Source: Daejeonella oryzae DSM 19973 (GTDB lineage: Bacteria; Bacteroidota; Bacteroidia; Sphingobacteriales; Sphingobacteriaceae). Taken from it: a DNA stretch of 64,000 nt. The stretch is from NCBI RefSeq assembly GCF_000422945.1, contig NZ_AUHA01000002.1, forward strand, positions 1,240,001 through 1,304,000, given 5' to 3'. Positions 17,662 through 27,311 of this stretch are shown here, one piece after another. A program made the position numbers and the translations under genes. The stretch's first letter is position 1. Every line of letters begins with the position of its first letter. The notes under the pieces are model-generated. The model had not been told where the DNA came from. It saw only the letters and a list, made by a program, of their open reading frames with translations, and ran no database searches.

Positions 17662-18798
17662 ATGAAGGTTGCTTTAATAACAGGGATTACAGGCCAGGAT
17701 GGAGCTTATTTGGCTGAATTTCTGCTCAAAAAAGGCTATTTTGTTCATGGTTTGAAAAGAAGAAGTTCTCTGTTCAATACTGATAGAATTGATCATTTAT
17801 ATCAGGATCCTCATGAAGAGAATCTGAAAATTAAACTTCATTATGGAGATTTAACGGATTCTACCAACCTGATAAGGATCATTCAGGAAACACAACCCGA
17901 TGAAATTTACAACCTGGCTGCAATGAGCCATGTAAAGGTGAGTTTCGATACACCCGAATATACTGCCAATGCAGATGGCATAGGCACACTTCGTATTCTC
18001 GAAGCTGTGAGATTATTGGGTTTGAGCAAAAAAACACGTATTTATCAGGCATCCACTTCAGAATTATATGGTTTGGTTCAGGCTGTGCCCCAAAGTGAAA
18101 CCACGCCTTTTTATCCCAGATCTCCGTATGCCGTTGCAAAGATGTATGCTTACTGGATTACAGTAAACTATCGCGAAGCTTATGATATTTTTGCCTGTAA
18201 CGGAATATTGTTTAATCATGAAAGTCCGGTGCGGGGAGAGACTTTTGTAACCCGCAAAATTACCAGAGCTGCTGCAAAAATAGCCTTGGGATTGCAAAAT
18301 TGTTTATACCTGGGCAATTTATCCGCCCAACGGGATTGGGGTCATGCAAAAGATTATGTGGAGGCGATGTGGTTAATTCTTCAGCAAGAAAAGCCGGAAG
18401 ATTTCGTTATTGCAACCGGAATCACTACTCCCGTACGTGAATTTGTGCGGATGGCTTTTGCGGAGTTAGGAATTGAAATCGCATTTAGCGGAAAGGAAGA
18501 ATTTGAAAAGGCTGTGATTATTGATGTGGATGAAAATCGCTGTACTGAACTTGGACTGGATTCAGATCTCTTAAAAATGGGCCAAACTGTTGTGAAGGTT
18601 GACCCTAAATATTTCAGGCCGACAGAGGTTGATCTGTTATTGGGAGATCCGTCAAAATCCAATTCTAAATTGGGATGGATTCCTAAGTATGATTTGGCGG
18701 CATTGGTAAAGGAAATGACTCTTTCAGATTTGCATCTGATGAAAAAGGATGAATACCTGAAAAAAGGTGGTTACAAGGTTTTAAATTACTTTGAATAA
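17662..18798 (+). CDS. gmd: GDP-mannose 4,6-dehydratase (first copy)
   Basis: Converts GDP-mannose to GDP-4-keto-6-deoxymannose, precursor of GDP-fucose, rhamnose, perosamine and others. The 378-residue short-chain dehydrogenase shows GITGQDG (NADP loop, 8-14), KRRSS for the 2'-phosphate, STSELYG (about 132), [10 protein letters not shown] (catalytic Tyr and Lys, about 151-160) and FNHESP. It resembles the copy at 41664 closely through residue 270 and then differs by a short extra segment ([14 protein letters not shown]). No fcl, rmd or per partner lies next to it, so the final sugar is unknown. Confidence 0.93.
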   Translation: MKVALITGITGQDGAYLAEFLLKKGYFVHGLKRRSSLFNTDRIDHLYQDPHEENLKIKLHYGDLTDSTNLIRIIQETQPDEIYNLAAMSHVKVSFDTPEYTANADGIGTLRILEAVRLLGLSKKTRIYQASTSELYGLVQAVPQSETTPFYPRSPYAVAKMYAYWITVNYREAYDIFACNGILFNHESPVRGETFVTRKITRAAAKIALGLQNCLYLGNLSAQRDWGHAKDYVEAMWLILQQEKPEDFVIATGITTPVREFVRMAFAELGIEIAFSGKEEFEKAVIIDVDENRCTELGLDSDLLKMGQTVVKVDPKYFRPTEVDLLLGDPSKSNSKLGWIPKYDLAALVKEMTLSDLHLMKKDEYLKKGGYKVLNYFE

Positions 18799-18853
18799 TA
18801 TCCCTCAGCATGAGGTTAAAAATAGCCTGTGAATGTGGCTAAAAAATAGAATA

Positions 18854-21352
18854 ATGAAATTAACATACATAAAACTTAGCCGGTTTTTTTTACTTTTTGC
18901 AGCACTGTGCTTTGCGGCTCCGGTATTTTCCCAAACAGTAAATCCTCAGAACCTGAGCAGCATTCGCGTGGATGAGCTGAGTGATGACCAGGTCCGCCAG
19001 TTTATGAAACAGGTTGAATCAACCGGACTGGGCGAAAGCCAGCTGGAACAGGTTGCATTGGCCAGAGGAATGCGTCCGGAAGAAGTTCAAAAATTACGGG
19101 CAAGAATAGAGAAACTAAAACAGGGCGGTCAGACTAAATCTCAAACCACTGTTGAATCTCCTGCAGTAAAGCAGAATGGCAGAGAATTAAACTATACACC
19201 TGATACCACAGAAGTCAGAGTTGATGCTAAAACGGAAGCAGAAAAAGCTCTTGGTGAATTGAGAGCTAAAATATTCGGGGCAAGTCTGTTTAAGAATACC
19301 AATCTTACTTTTGAACCAAATTTAAGGATTGCAACACCAAGAAACTATGTTATTGGCCCTGATGATGATATTCAGATAGATATTACCGGAGATAATGAGG
19401 CTAATTATACACTAAAGGTCTCACCGGAAGGTACTATTCGTATTGAATATGCGGGCATGGTATCGGTTAGCGGTTTAACAGTTGAACAGGCTTCTTCAAA
19501 AATCCGGTCACGGCTTGCGGCAACTTATCCGGGAATCAGAAGCGGAAGAACCAGTGTTGCAATTGGAATAGGCAATATCCGCAGCATCAAAGTAACCCTG
19601 CTTGGAGAAGTAGTTAAGCCCGGTTCTTATACTCTTCCGTCGTTAGCAACAGTATTTAATGCATTATATGTTTCGGGCGGGCCCAATGAGAACGGATCAT
19701 TTCGCGAGATCGAAATAATCCGTGGTAACCGGGTTGTTGGAAAACTGGATGTTTACGATTTTCTTTTAAAAGGATTCCAAACAAATAACATCCGATTGCA
19801 GGACAATGATATCATTCGGGTTCCAACGTATCGCACACGTGTTGAATTTGTTGGAGAAGTAAAAAGACCGGCTTTATTTGAAGTGCTCCCCAATGAAACT
19901 TTACAGGATGTAATTAATTTTGCAGGCGGTTTTTCTGACCAGGCTTATAGTTCGAGAATTAAAGTTCTTCAAAATACAGATCGTGAACGAAGAATAACAG
20001 ATGTTTTTTCGGGTGATTTCAATAAATATAAGCCCAAAACAGGGGATAAGTATTTCGCGGAAACCATACTCGATCGTTTTGAAAACCGGGTAGTGATTGA
20101 AGGAGCTGTTTTTCGTCCCGGCCAATTTGAACTTGAAAAAGGTCTGACTTTATCACTTCTTATACAAAAAGCCGAGGGAGTTAAAGAAGAAGCATTTTTA
20201 CCCAGAGGATATATAACACGCCTTAAAGCGGATAACAGCCCTGAACTTATCTCCTTTGATCTTGAAAAAATATTATCAGGCGCTATTCCTGATATTCCGC
20301 TGCAGCGTGAAGATATTATTACCATTTCTTCCATATTTGATTTAAGGGAAGAATTTACGGTAAGTATTACCGGAGAGATCAGAGAGCCCGGGGATTTTAA
20401 GTACTCGAATAATATGACACTGGAAGATCTGATTATTTTATCCGGTGGATTTAAAGAAGGAGCCAGTGCCAAGCGAATTGAAATTTCCAGAAGGGTAAAG
20501 GACAGTGATGTGAATTCTATTTCTGCAGTTTCCTCTCAGGTATATCAGGTAGATGTGGATAAGGACCTGAAGTTTAAAGGAGATAAGTTTATTATTCAGC
20601 CTTTTGATATTGTTGCTGTACGTAATGAAAGTGGATATGAAATTCAGCGTCAGGTAAAAGTGGAGGGACAGGTTAAATATCCGGGAACCTACACCATCAG
20701 CCGTAAGGATGAGCGGATTTCGGATATTGTGGAACGTGCCGGTGGTTTAACAGCGTTAGCCTATCCTGCAGGAGCTTCTTTAAAGCGCCCCGGTGTAGAA
20801 GATTCTGCTGATAAGAATAAATTGAATAAAAAAGAAGAGGATACTGAAAGAATGGCCCGGCTGGAACGCATACAGGGAAGTACTCAGGATACATCAGCGA
20901 TAGATATCTCATCAATCGTAAAAAACGTTTATGTAGGTATAAATCTGGAACGGATACTGGAAAAGCCCCGTTCAAAGAATGATTTAATACTGGAAGAAGG
21001 TGATATTCTGAGAGTGCCAAAGCAATTGCAAACTGTAAAGATCAGCGGGGAAGTTCTTTACCCGGTAACAACAATTTATAATTCGGGAAGCGGTTTTCAG
21101 CAATACATTTCTCAGGCCGGAGGATTCTCAGACAGATCTTTAAAACGCCGGGCGTACGTTGTATATGCCAATGGTGCGGTTAAGAGCACCAAGAAGTTTT
21201 TATTTTTCAATAACTATCCCATAGTTAAGCCCGGTGCAGAAATATTTGTTCCCAAAAAGAGTGATAGAAATAAATTAAGCATACAGGAAGTGGTGGGAAT
21301 ATCTACGGGTTTGGCTTCATTAGCGGCTATTTTCATAACCTTATTCAGATAA
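18854..21352 (+). CDS. Outer membrane polysaccharide export protein with six SLBB repeats
   Basis: From the ATG at 18854 the 832-residue protein opens with a good signal peptide (FFLLFAALCFAAPVFS, cleaved before Q); the ATG at 18833 adds seven residues with no benefit. A helical linker (to about 140) precedes a Poly_export domain beginning YVIGPDDDIQIDITG. Six SLBB-like units follow, each with a G-E/Q-V-x-x-P-G core (LLGEVVKPGSY, FVGEVKRPALF, IEGAVFRPGQF, ITGEIREPGDF, VEGQVKYPGTY, ISGEVLYPVTT). A hydrophobic C-terminal helix (ISTGLASLAAIFITLF) ends it. It is a Wza-like channel much larger than the Wza at 61 kb and starts the export part of this locus. Confidence 0.85.
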   Translation: MKLTYIKLSRFFLLFAALCFAAPVFSQTVNPQNLSSIRVDELSDDQVRQFMKQVESTGLGESQLEQVALARGMRPEEVQKLRARIEKLKQGGQTKSQTTVESPAVKQNGRELNYTPDTTEVRVDAKTEAEKALGELRAKIFGASLFKNTNLTFEPNLRIATPRNYVIGPDDDIQIDITGDNEANYTLKVSPEGTIRIEYAGMVSVSGLTVEQASSKIRSRLAATYPGIRSGRTSVAIGIGNIRSIKVTLLGEVVKPGSYTLPSLATVFNALYVSGGPNENGSFREIEIIRGNRVVGKLDVYDFLLKGFQTNNIRLQDNDIIRVPTYRTRVEFVGEVKRPALFEVLPNETLQDVINFAGGFSDQAYSSRIKVLQNTDRERRITDVFSGDFNKYKPKTGDKYFAETILDRFENRVVIEGAVFRPGQFELEKGLTLSLLIQKAEGVKEEAFLPRGYITRLKADNSPELISFDLEKILSGAIPDIPLQREDIITISSIFDLREEFTVSITGEIREPGDFKYSNNMTLEDLIILSGGFKEGASAKRIEISRRVKDSDVNSISAVSSQVYQVDVDKDLKFKGDKFIIQPFDIVAVRNESGYEIQRQVKVEGQVKYPGTYTISRKDERISDIVERAGGLTALAYPAGASLKRPGVEDSADKNKLNKKEEDTERMARLERIQGSTQDTSAIDISSIVKNVYVGINLERILEKPRSKNDLILEEGDILRVPKQLQTVKISGEVLYPVTTIYNSGSGFQQYISQAGGFSDRSLKRRAYVVYANGAVKSTKKFLFFNNYPIVKPGAEIFVPKKSDRNKLSIQEVVGISTGLASLAAIFITLFR

Positions 21353-21370
21353 TAAGAGATAACAGATTTA

Positions 21371-22480
21371 ATGGAAAAGAATCAAATAGATACACCAAAT
21401 GCTTATTCCGCAGAAAGCAATGAAATATCTCTTCAGGAGGTAGCTTTCAAATTTCGTGTATGGTGGGATTATCTGATATCTAAATGGATGGTTATTCTAT
21501 CAATGGGTTTATTGGGGGGAATCCTGGGATTGGCTTTTGCCTTTTATAAAAAACCGGAATATATTGCTGTTACCACATTTGTATTAGAAGAAAGCGGGGG
21601 CGCAGCCGCAGGAGGCTTAGGCCAGGTTGCAGGTTTGGCAGCCTTAGCCGGTATTGATATTGGCGGCGGTGGAGAAGGGATATTCCAGGGAGATAATATT
21701 GCCGCTTTATATAAATCCCGGTCCATGCTGGGAAAAGCTTTATTAACCGAAATAGATGTAGATGGCAATAAGCAATTACTTATTGACCGATATATAGATT
21801 TTATGGGTCTTAGAGATAAATGGGAAAATAAGCCCGCATTGGTAAATTTAAAATTTTCGAAAGCTGTTGATCAGCCCAGAACTCGTCTTCAGGATAGTGT
21901 TATTGGGGAGATCATTGAAGATATTAATAAGAAATATCTGAAAGTTGAAAAGCCCGATAAAAAGTTAAACGTTATTGATGTTTCTTTTGCCGCAGAAGAT
22001 GAAATATTTGCCAAAACGTTTAATAATACGATAGTTTCAACGGTGAACGATTTTTATGTTCAAACCAAAACAAAAAAATCATTATTGAATATTGGGATAT
22101 TGCAGCATAAAACCGATTCGGTGAGAGCGGTTATGAACGGAGCGATAAGTTCTGCAGCCCGCGTGATCGATGCTACACCAAATCTAAACACCACGCGGCA
22201 GGCTCAGCGGGTAGCACCTGTTCAAAGGTCGCAGTTTACTGCAGAAACAAACAAAGCCATACTGGGTGAACTTGTTAAAAATCTGGAGCTATCTAAAATG
22301 AATTTCCTGAAAGAGAAACCGCTTATTCAGGTTATTGATGAACCTGTATATCCGCTTAAGAAGGAAAAATTAAGTAAGATTAAGTTAGGTGTTATGGGCT
22401 TTTTTATAGCCACAGTATTAACAGTTTTTATATTAATTTTTAAACGTTTTTTTAAAAAACTGGGAGAAACGGCTCAATAA
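21371..22480 (+). CDS. Chain-length determinant protein (Wzz, no kinase domain)
   Basis: A 369-residue co-polymerase. It has one membrane helix near the N-terminus (about 39-58, ILSMGLLGGILGLAFAFY), a long periplasmic region and a C-terminal membrane helix (LGVMGFFIATVLTVFILIF). The PLKKEKLSK stretch precedes the last helix, as in Wzz proteins. A Gly/Ala-rich segment (about 77-105, with GGGGEG) follows the first helix. It lacks Walker motifs, so it should control O-antigen-type chain length rather than act as a tyrosine autokinase. It starts 18 bases after the SLBB gene and ends 6 bases before the polymerase. Confidence 0.85.
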   Translation: MEKNQIDTPNAYSAESNEISLQEVAFKFRVWWDYLISKWMVILSMGLLGGILGLAFAFYKKPEYIAVTTFVLEESGGAAAGGLGQVAGLAALAGIDIGGGGEGIFQGDNIAALYKSRSMLGKALLTEIDVDGNKQLLIDRYIDFMGLRDKWENKPALVNLKFSKAVDQPRTRLQDSVIGEIIEDINKKYLKVEKPDKKLNVIDVSFAAEDEIFAKTFNNTIVSTVNDFYVQTKTKKSLLNIGILQHKTDSVRAVMNGAISSAARVIDATPNLNTTRQAQRVAPVQRSQFTAETNKAILGELVKNLELSKMNFLKEKPLIQVIDEPVYPLKKEKLSKIKLGVMGFFIATVLTVFILIFKRFFKKLGETAQ

Positions 22481-22486
22481 ATTTCA

Positions 22487-23806
22487 ATGGAAGTTTTAGA
22501 GAAAGTTATCGCAATAATTTACAGCATAATCATTTTAGCCAATGCTCTTGTTTTAAGAAGAATGATGGGAACATGGTTATTTCCGGCCTGCATTCTTTCT
22601 TTATTCTGGTTTTTTTATACTTTCTTTCCGCTGGTTTTTTTATTTGAAGTTCCCGTAAATTCAAATTCCATTGCTTTCATCACACTGGCAATTTTACTAT
22701 TCTCAGCTCCATCTCTGTTGTTTAATTGGGGCAAAGCATTTAAGGACAATTTAAAAAAACCCAATCCGGCCATGGTATTCAATACCAGGTTTCTGAAACT
22801 GACCCTCTTTTGTTCAATTTTAATATCGGTGTTTTCATCCCTTTTACATGTTACGGCGCAGGGTTTTGGGTTTATGGATGTTTTTACAGATCCGGTATTG
22901 GTTGCAACCACATTTGCTGCTTCAAGATATGCCGAAACCTTGGTTTATACGATGTTTGGTCCGCTAAGTCTGGTGTTTTCAAACATATCCGTGGTAATTG
23001 GAGGCCTTGTTTTTGGATCATCGCAAAGCGGGAAAAATAAAAAAATTCTATTCGCTTTCCTGCCATCCATTATTATTATGCTGACGCAATCCTCCAAGGG
23101 TTTACTCTTTTTATCTCTCTTTCTTTTCCTTGGCGGCATTTTGGTAAGCCGGGTTTATTTTAACAAGCTATCGACCTTTAATTTTAAGATTATCATCAAA
23201 GTTATAGGTGCCGCTGTATCATTAATTATTCTGATCGGTTTATCATTTATATCCAGGGGCCTTCAGAATATTGAAGATCAGGGATTATTACTTACCAAAT
23301 TAAGAGGACTTTTTGCTTCCTACTTTTTTACCCATATATATGGGTTTTCAGAATGGTTTACGGCGTATACCGGGGGCAGCACATCCATAAATTACGATAC
23401 CAGTAATTACTATATGGGTTTTTATACACTCACTTCATTCTTTAAAATGCTGGGAGCCGAAAAGGTTACCTCTCCGGGCGTGTATGATGAGTTTTTTGTA
23501 TATAAAGATCTGCTTGAATCGAATATCTATACCATTTTCAGAGGTTTGATCATGGATTTTGGAATGCCGGGCTCTCTGGTATTTATGTTGGTGATGGGCT
23601 TTTTAGTGCATTTTGTTTATTACCTGTTTTTAAGGCAAAGCCGACCGGTTCTTACAGTTTTGCTGGTCATATTTATGCTTGGCTTCTTTTACATGACTTT
23701 TATAATAAGTATGTTAACATGGGTAATTATTCCATTTACATTCCTGATATGTTATCTGATTTTGAAATTTAATAATTACGACTTTGTTGTTAAGCGAACT
23801 GTTTAA
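22487..23806 (+). CDS. O-antigen-type polysaccharide polymerase (Wzy-like)
   Basis: A 439-residue protein with about eleven membrane helices and a large periplasmic loop (about 265-355, with IYGFSEWFTAYTGG and TSFFKMLGAEKV). It resembles oligosaccharide-repeat polymerases, which link undecaprenyl-bound units on the periplasmic side. Such proteins share little sequence, so the call rests on topology and on its place between Wzz and the flippase. Its last 23 bases overlap the start of the flippase gene. Confidence 0.7.
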   Translation: MEVLEKVIAIIYSIIILANALVLRRMMGTWLFPACILSLFWFFYTFFPLVFLFEVPVNSNSIAFITLAILLFSAPSLLFNWGKAFKDNLKKPNPAMVFNTRFLKLTLFCSILISVFSSLLHVTAQGFGFMDVFTDPVLVATTFAASRYAETLVYTMFGPLSLVFSNISVVIGGLVFGSSQSGKNKKILFAFLPSIIIMLTQSSKGLLFLSLFLFLGGILVSRVYFNKLSTFNFKIIIKVIGAAVSLIILIGLSFISRGLQNIEDQGLLLTKLRGLFASYFFTHIYGFSEWFTAYTGGSTSINYDTSNYYMGFYTLTSFFKMLGAEKVTSPGVYDEFFVYKDLLESNIYTIFRGLIMDFGMPGSLVFMLVMGFLVHFVYYLFLRQSRPVLTVLLVIFMLGFFYMTFIISMLTWVIIPFTFLICYLILKFNNYDFVVKRTV

Positions 23807-25058
23807 AAATAATAAGATCCGCTATTCTTTATACATTCTGATTGCTCAGGGTTTATTCATGTTATCCAATTTATATATCAATCACTGGATAAGTAAAACC
23901 TGGGATGTGGAGGGCTTCGCTACCTATAATCTGGTTAAAAGAATCTCTGCCTTTATTGCATTTCCGCTGTTAATAGGTGCTGGCATAGGTATTCCCAGGT
24001 ATATCAGCTTTCTGAAAACCGAAATTAACAATCAGAGTGTTGAGTACCTGATTTCGGGATTGCTTCTGTTTTTAAGCAGCTTTTTAGTATTCACCGGTAT
24101 TGTATTTATCTTCCCACAGATTTTATTAAAAGCTTTTGAAGATTCCTCTTTCAACTCAGCTAAAATTATTCTTAGTGTACTGATATTTGTTTTTAGCCAG
24201 GGTCTTTACATTCTTCTTAACGCATATTACCGGGGCCGTATTCAGTTTGGACTTACAAGTTTATGGAATGTGCTGATCATGTCCATATTGCCCTTGCTGG
24301 TTTTGTTCTTTGTGCCCAATGTATTTGTTTATTTCTACTATTATTCGCTGGGAACAATTATTCTAATTGGCAGTATCTTCGTTTATCTGGGGCGTAAAAG
24401 CCAGATCTCCGGAAGAAGAATCAAGTATAAAAGTTTAAGATTGTTCAAGTATGGATATCCCCGCATCATTGCCGATCTGGGATTATTTTCACTTGAATTT
24501 ATTCCTATATTCCTGGTAAGCCTCTATATCGGATTGGCAGAATCCGGTTATCTGTCTATGAGTTTTATTCTGCTGAAACTTGCCTCAATGGTTTTTGAAT
24601 TGGTTGGATCTTTAATTTTGCCGTATTTTGGTAAATTATTTAAAAATGAAAGCTCATCAGTATTTATTTCAAAAGTGAATCAATTATTAGTAATCGGAGT
24701 TTCTGTTTCAGTGCTCATATCTATTGTAATGTATTTTTTGATTCCGGTTATTATAAGCGAATTTTTTCCCGCTCTTGAAAAATCTATTTTACCCTCGCAA
24801 CTCATCTTTATCGTATTCCCTGTTTACGCTATGTACCTGTTACTAAGAAATATTTTAGACGTAGTGATAAACAAGGCTTATAATTCTATCAATTTAAGCA
24901 TCGTTTTTGTTATCCAGCTTATTATACTGGGAACGGGCTTTTATTTCAATAATTTTATTATTTATTCAGTCATGTCTGTTCTGATACCCTACTTCATTTT
25001 GGGGTTGCTTACGTACTGGGTTTGGACAAAAATGAGGAGAACTTTAAAACATGGATAA
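23784..25058 (+). CDS. Polysaccharide flippase (Wzx/MATE-like)
   Basis: A 424-residue protein with twelve or so predicted membrane helices in the polysaccharide-biosynthesis transporter fold; it would turn the lipid-linked repeat unit across the inner membrane. Translation probably starts at TTG (23784 or 23787); the next in-frame Met lies within the first helix (GLFMLSNLY), which would truncate it. The gene overlaps the polymerase by 23 bases and the GT2 gene by eight, consistent with tight coupling. Confidence 0.8.
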   Translation: MLLSELFKNNKIRYSLYILIAQGLFMLSNLYINHWISKTWDVEGFATYNLVKRISAFIAFPLLIGAGIGIPRYISFLKTEINNQSVEYLISGLLLFLSSFLVFTGIVFIFPQILLKAFEDSSFNSAKIILSVLIFVFSQGLYILLNAYYRGRIQFGLTSLWNVLIMSILPLLVLFFVPNVFVYFYYYSLGTIILIGSIFVYLGRKSQISGRRIKYKSLRLFKYGYPRIIADLGLFSLEFIPIFLVSLYIGLAESGYLSMSFILLKLASMVFELVGSLILPYFGKLFKNESSSVFISKVNQLLVIGVSVSVLISIVMYFLIPVIISEFFPALEKSILPSQLIFIVFPVYAMYLLLRNILDVVINKAYNSINLSIVFVIQLIILGTGFYFNNFIIYSVMSVLIPYFILGLLTYWVWTKMRRTLKHG

Positions 25059-25881
25059 TGCACTAAAAATCGCATTCGTATGTGTAAATTATAATAATTC
25101 TGATATTACACTTGAATACATTTTGAATGTAATTAAGATTAAAAAATCTCATGAGGTTAAAATCATTGTAGTTGATAATGCTTCTGCCCCGGGTGATATC
25201 GCTAAATTAGAAAAACATGTGGCTGACTACTCAGATGCTATACTGATCAGGTCTGATACTAATTTAGGATACTTTAAGGGATTAAATTTAGGGATAGACT
25301 GGGCTTTAAAAAATGGGTTCAATCAATATCAGGTGGTAGGAAATAACGATATTGAGTTTCACGATAATTTTTTGGAAGTTCTTCAGAATTTACCTCTTTC
25401 AGAAAACGAGCTTATCATTTCTCCGGATATCATAACCATCAACGGCATTCATGAAAATCCCCATGTAGTTAAAAGGGTATCGCCTGTAAGAATGCTCATG
25501 TTTGATATATATTACAGCAATTATTTTTTTGCTAAAATTATCACTTCATTTTATTCTGAGGCCCGAAAACCCAAACCTTTTGATCCGGAGAGAAAGCATA
25601 TTTATATGGGAAATGGGGCACTCTATGTGTTAACGCCATATTTTTTTAAACACTTTCATAAATTGTGGGATATTCTTTTTCTATACGGCGAGGAAGCAAT
25701 TTTAGGTGGACAGATTGCAAGCGTAGATGGGAAGATTTTATACGAACCCGAATTAAAATGCAATCACAATGAGTCTTCAACCACATCCAAACTGGGCTCT
25801 AAGAAAAAATATTATATAGTCAGAGAATCATACAAGGTTTACAGGAAATATCTAAAAGGAAATGCAAAACATACACAATAA
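25051..25881 (+). CDS. Family 2 glycosyltransferase
   Basis: A 276-residue GT-A transferase. The N-terminal nucleotide-binding strand reads FVCVNYNNSDITLEY, followed by IIVVDNAS, SDTNLGYFKGLNLG and the metal-binding-type VVGNNDIEF (about 95-103). The end of the catalytic domain has YGEEAILGG. This pattern matches rhamnosyltransferase-like GT2 enzymes; the donor is not evident. It lies between the flippase and fnlA and overlaps both by short lengths. Confidence 0.8.
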   Translation: MDNALKIAFVCVNYNNSDITLEYILNVIKIKKSHEVKIIVVDNASAPGDIAKLEKHVADYSDAILIRSDTNLGYFKGLNLGIDWALKNGFNQYQVVGNNDIEFHDNFLEVLQNLPLSENELIISPDIITINGIHENPHVVKRVSPVRMLMFDIYYSNYFFAKIITSFYSEARKPKPFDPERKHIYMGNGALYVLTPYFFKHFHKLWDILFLYGEEAILGGQIASVDGKILYEPELKCNHNESSTTSKLGSKKKYYIVRESYKVYRKYLKGNAKHTQ

Positions 25882-26890
25882 AGTACTCTTAATTACAGGC
25901 GGAACAGGTTCGTTTGGTACTGCGGTTTTAAATAGATTTTTAAAAACAGATCATTTCAGGGAAATCCGGATTTTCAGCAGAGATGAGAAAAAGCAGGACG
26001 ATATGCGTAATCAGTATAATAATGAAAAACTGAAGTTTTATATCGGCGATGTTCGCGACTATCAAAGTATTGAAAGGGCCATGCATGGAGTAGATTATGT
26101 ATTCCACGCTGCTGCTTTAAAGCAAGTTCCTTCCTGTGAATTTTTCCCTTTAGAGGCTACAAAAACCAATGTTTTCGGCACCCAAAATACTATAGATGCC
26201 GCTGTTGCCAACAAAGTTTCCAAAGTAATTTGCCTGAGTACTGATAAAGCTGCTTATCCAATCAATGCAATGGGAATTTCTAAAGCTTTAATGGAAAAAG
26301 TGGCTATTGCTGCTTCCAGAAATATTATTGAAGACCGCACTATTGTTTGTTTAACGCGATACGGAAATGTAATGGCCTCCCGCGGATCTGTAATTCCTCT
26401 TTTTATAAAACAAATAAAAGAGGGTGGAGCGTTAACGCTTACCGATCCTAATATGACTCGCTTTTTGATGTCCTTAGATGAAGCCGTGGAGTTGGTTTTG
26501 TTTGCCTTTGAGCATGGAAACCAGGGCGACCTTTTTGTTAATAAGGCGCCGGCCGGTACCATTGGAGATTTAGCTCAGGCAATTAAAGAACTGTGCCGGG
26601 TAGATCGTGAGATAAAAATAATAGGAACCAGACACGGAGAAAAACTATACGAAACCCTGTGTACCCGCGAAGAGATGACCAAGGCACAAGATATGGGTGA
26701 TTTCTACCGTATTCCGGCGGATAACCGCAACCTTAACTACAATCAATATTTCTCCGAAGGCGAGGTTGATATTTCTAAAATTGATGATTATCACTCCCAC
26801 AATACGCAGCAATTAGGGGTGGAGGGAATGAAAAAACTATTGGTAAAATTGCCGGTTATTCAGGAAGCTATTAAAAATCATGCGGAATAA
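25862..26890 (+). CDS. fnlA: UDP-GlcNAc 4,6-dehydratase/5-epimerase (FnlA/CapE/WbjB type)
   Basis: First step toward UDP-N-acetyl-L-fucosamine. The 342-residue enzyme has GGTGSFG (13-19) for NADP and the family marks IFSRDEKKQDDMR, GDVRDYQSI, HAAALKQVPSCEFFP and STDKAAYPINAMGISKALMEK, in which Met replaces the usual catalytic Tyr, as in CapE/FlaA1-like enzymes. ETLCTREEMTKA near the C-terminus is typical of the inverting branch. FnlB and FnlC follow after a cupin gene, so the pathway is complete. Confidence 0.9.
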   Translation: MQNIHNKVLLITGGTGSFGTAVLNRFLKTDHFREIRIFSRDEKKQDDMRNQYNNEKLKFYIGDVRDYQSIERAMHGVDYVFHAAALKQVPSCEFFPLEATKTNVFGTQNTIDAAVANKVSKVICLSTDKAAYPINAMGISKALMEKVAIAASRNIIEDRTIVCLTRYGNVMASRGSVIPLFIKQIKEGGALTLTDPNMTRFLMSLDEAVELVLFAFEHGNQGDLFVNKAPAGTIGDLAQAIKELCRVDREIKIIGTRHGEKLYETLCTREEMTKAQDMGDFYRIPADNRNLNYNQYFSEGEVDISKIDDYHSHNTQQLGVEGMKKLLVKLPVIQEAIKNHAE

Positions 26891-27311
26891 AGTTCCACAA
26901 CTTATTGAAGGCGCCATATTCCGGGATGATCGCGGAACGATCAGCTCGTGTAACGGGTTCAACATGTCTGATGTTCAAAGGATGTATATGATTGCTCCTG
27001 CTTCGGCTGGCTTAGTCCGTGCATGGCAGGGTCATAAGCTGGAAGAAAAATGGTTTTTCTGTGTGGATGGCTCTTTTGAAATTAAATTGGTCGGTATCGA
27101 TGATTTTGAAAATCCTGCCGATAATTTGTTTGTACAAAATTTCAGTCTGGAAGCCGGGCTTCCGCAGGTGCTGTTTATTCCCGGTGGCTATGCGAATGGA
27201 TTTAAAGCCAGCTCTGAGAATTCAAGGTTAATAGTTTTTTCAAATTTTAATTTAACACAATCAACAGCAGATGATTTTCGATATCCTGCTGATAAATGGA
27301 ACGTATGGTAA
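26880..27311 (+). CDS. Cupin protein of the WxcM/RmlC-like sugar epimerase group
   Basis: A 143-residue beta-barrel (cupin) protein with VRAWQGHKLEEKWFFCVDGSF (metal- or substrate-site strand) and LPQVLFIPGGYANGFKA, matching small RmlC-like proteins often inserted between the fnlA and fnlB type genes of Bacteroidota. It may epimerise or isomerise the 4-keto sugar, or merely assist. The start overlaps fnlA by 11 bases and the end overlaps fnlB by 16. Function is inferred from context only. Confidence 0.65.
   Translation: MRNKVPQLIEGAIFRDDRGTISSCNGFNMSDVQRMYMIAPASAGLVRAWQGHKLEEKWFFCVDGSFEIKLVGIDDFENPADNLFVQNFSLEAGLPQVLFIPGGYANGFKASSENSRLIVFSNFNLTQSTADDFRYPADKWNVW

Noticed and set aside
18833-18853. 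Earlier ATG for the SLBB gene
   Set aside because: The signal peptide begins at the later ATG (18854); the extra seven residues add nothing.
19969-20472. Minus-strand 167-codon frame
   Set aside because: Lies wholly inside the SLBB gene on the other strand and has no recognisable domain, only the reverse reading of SLBB repeats.
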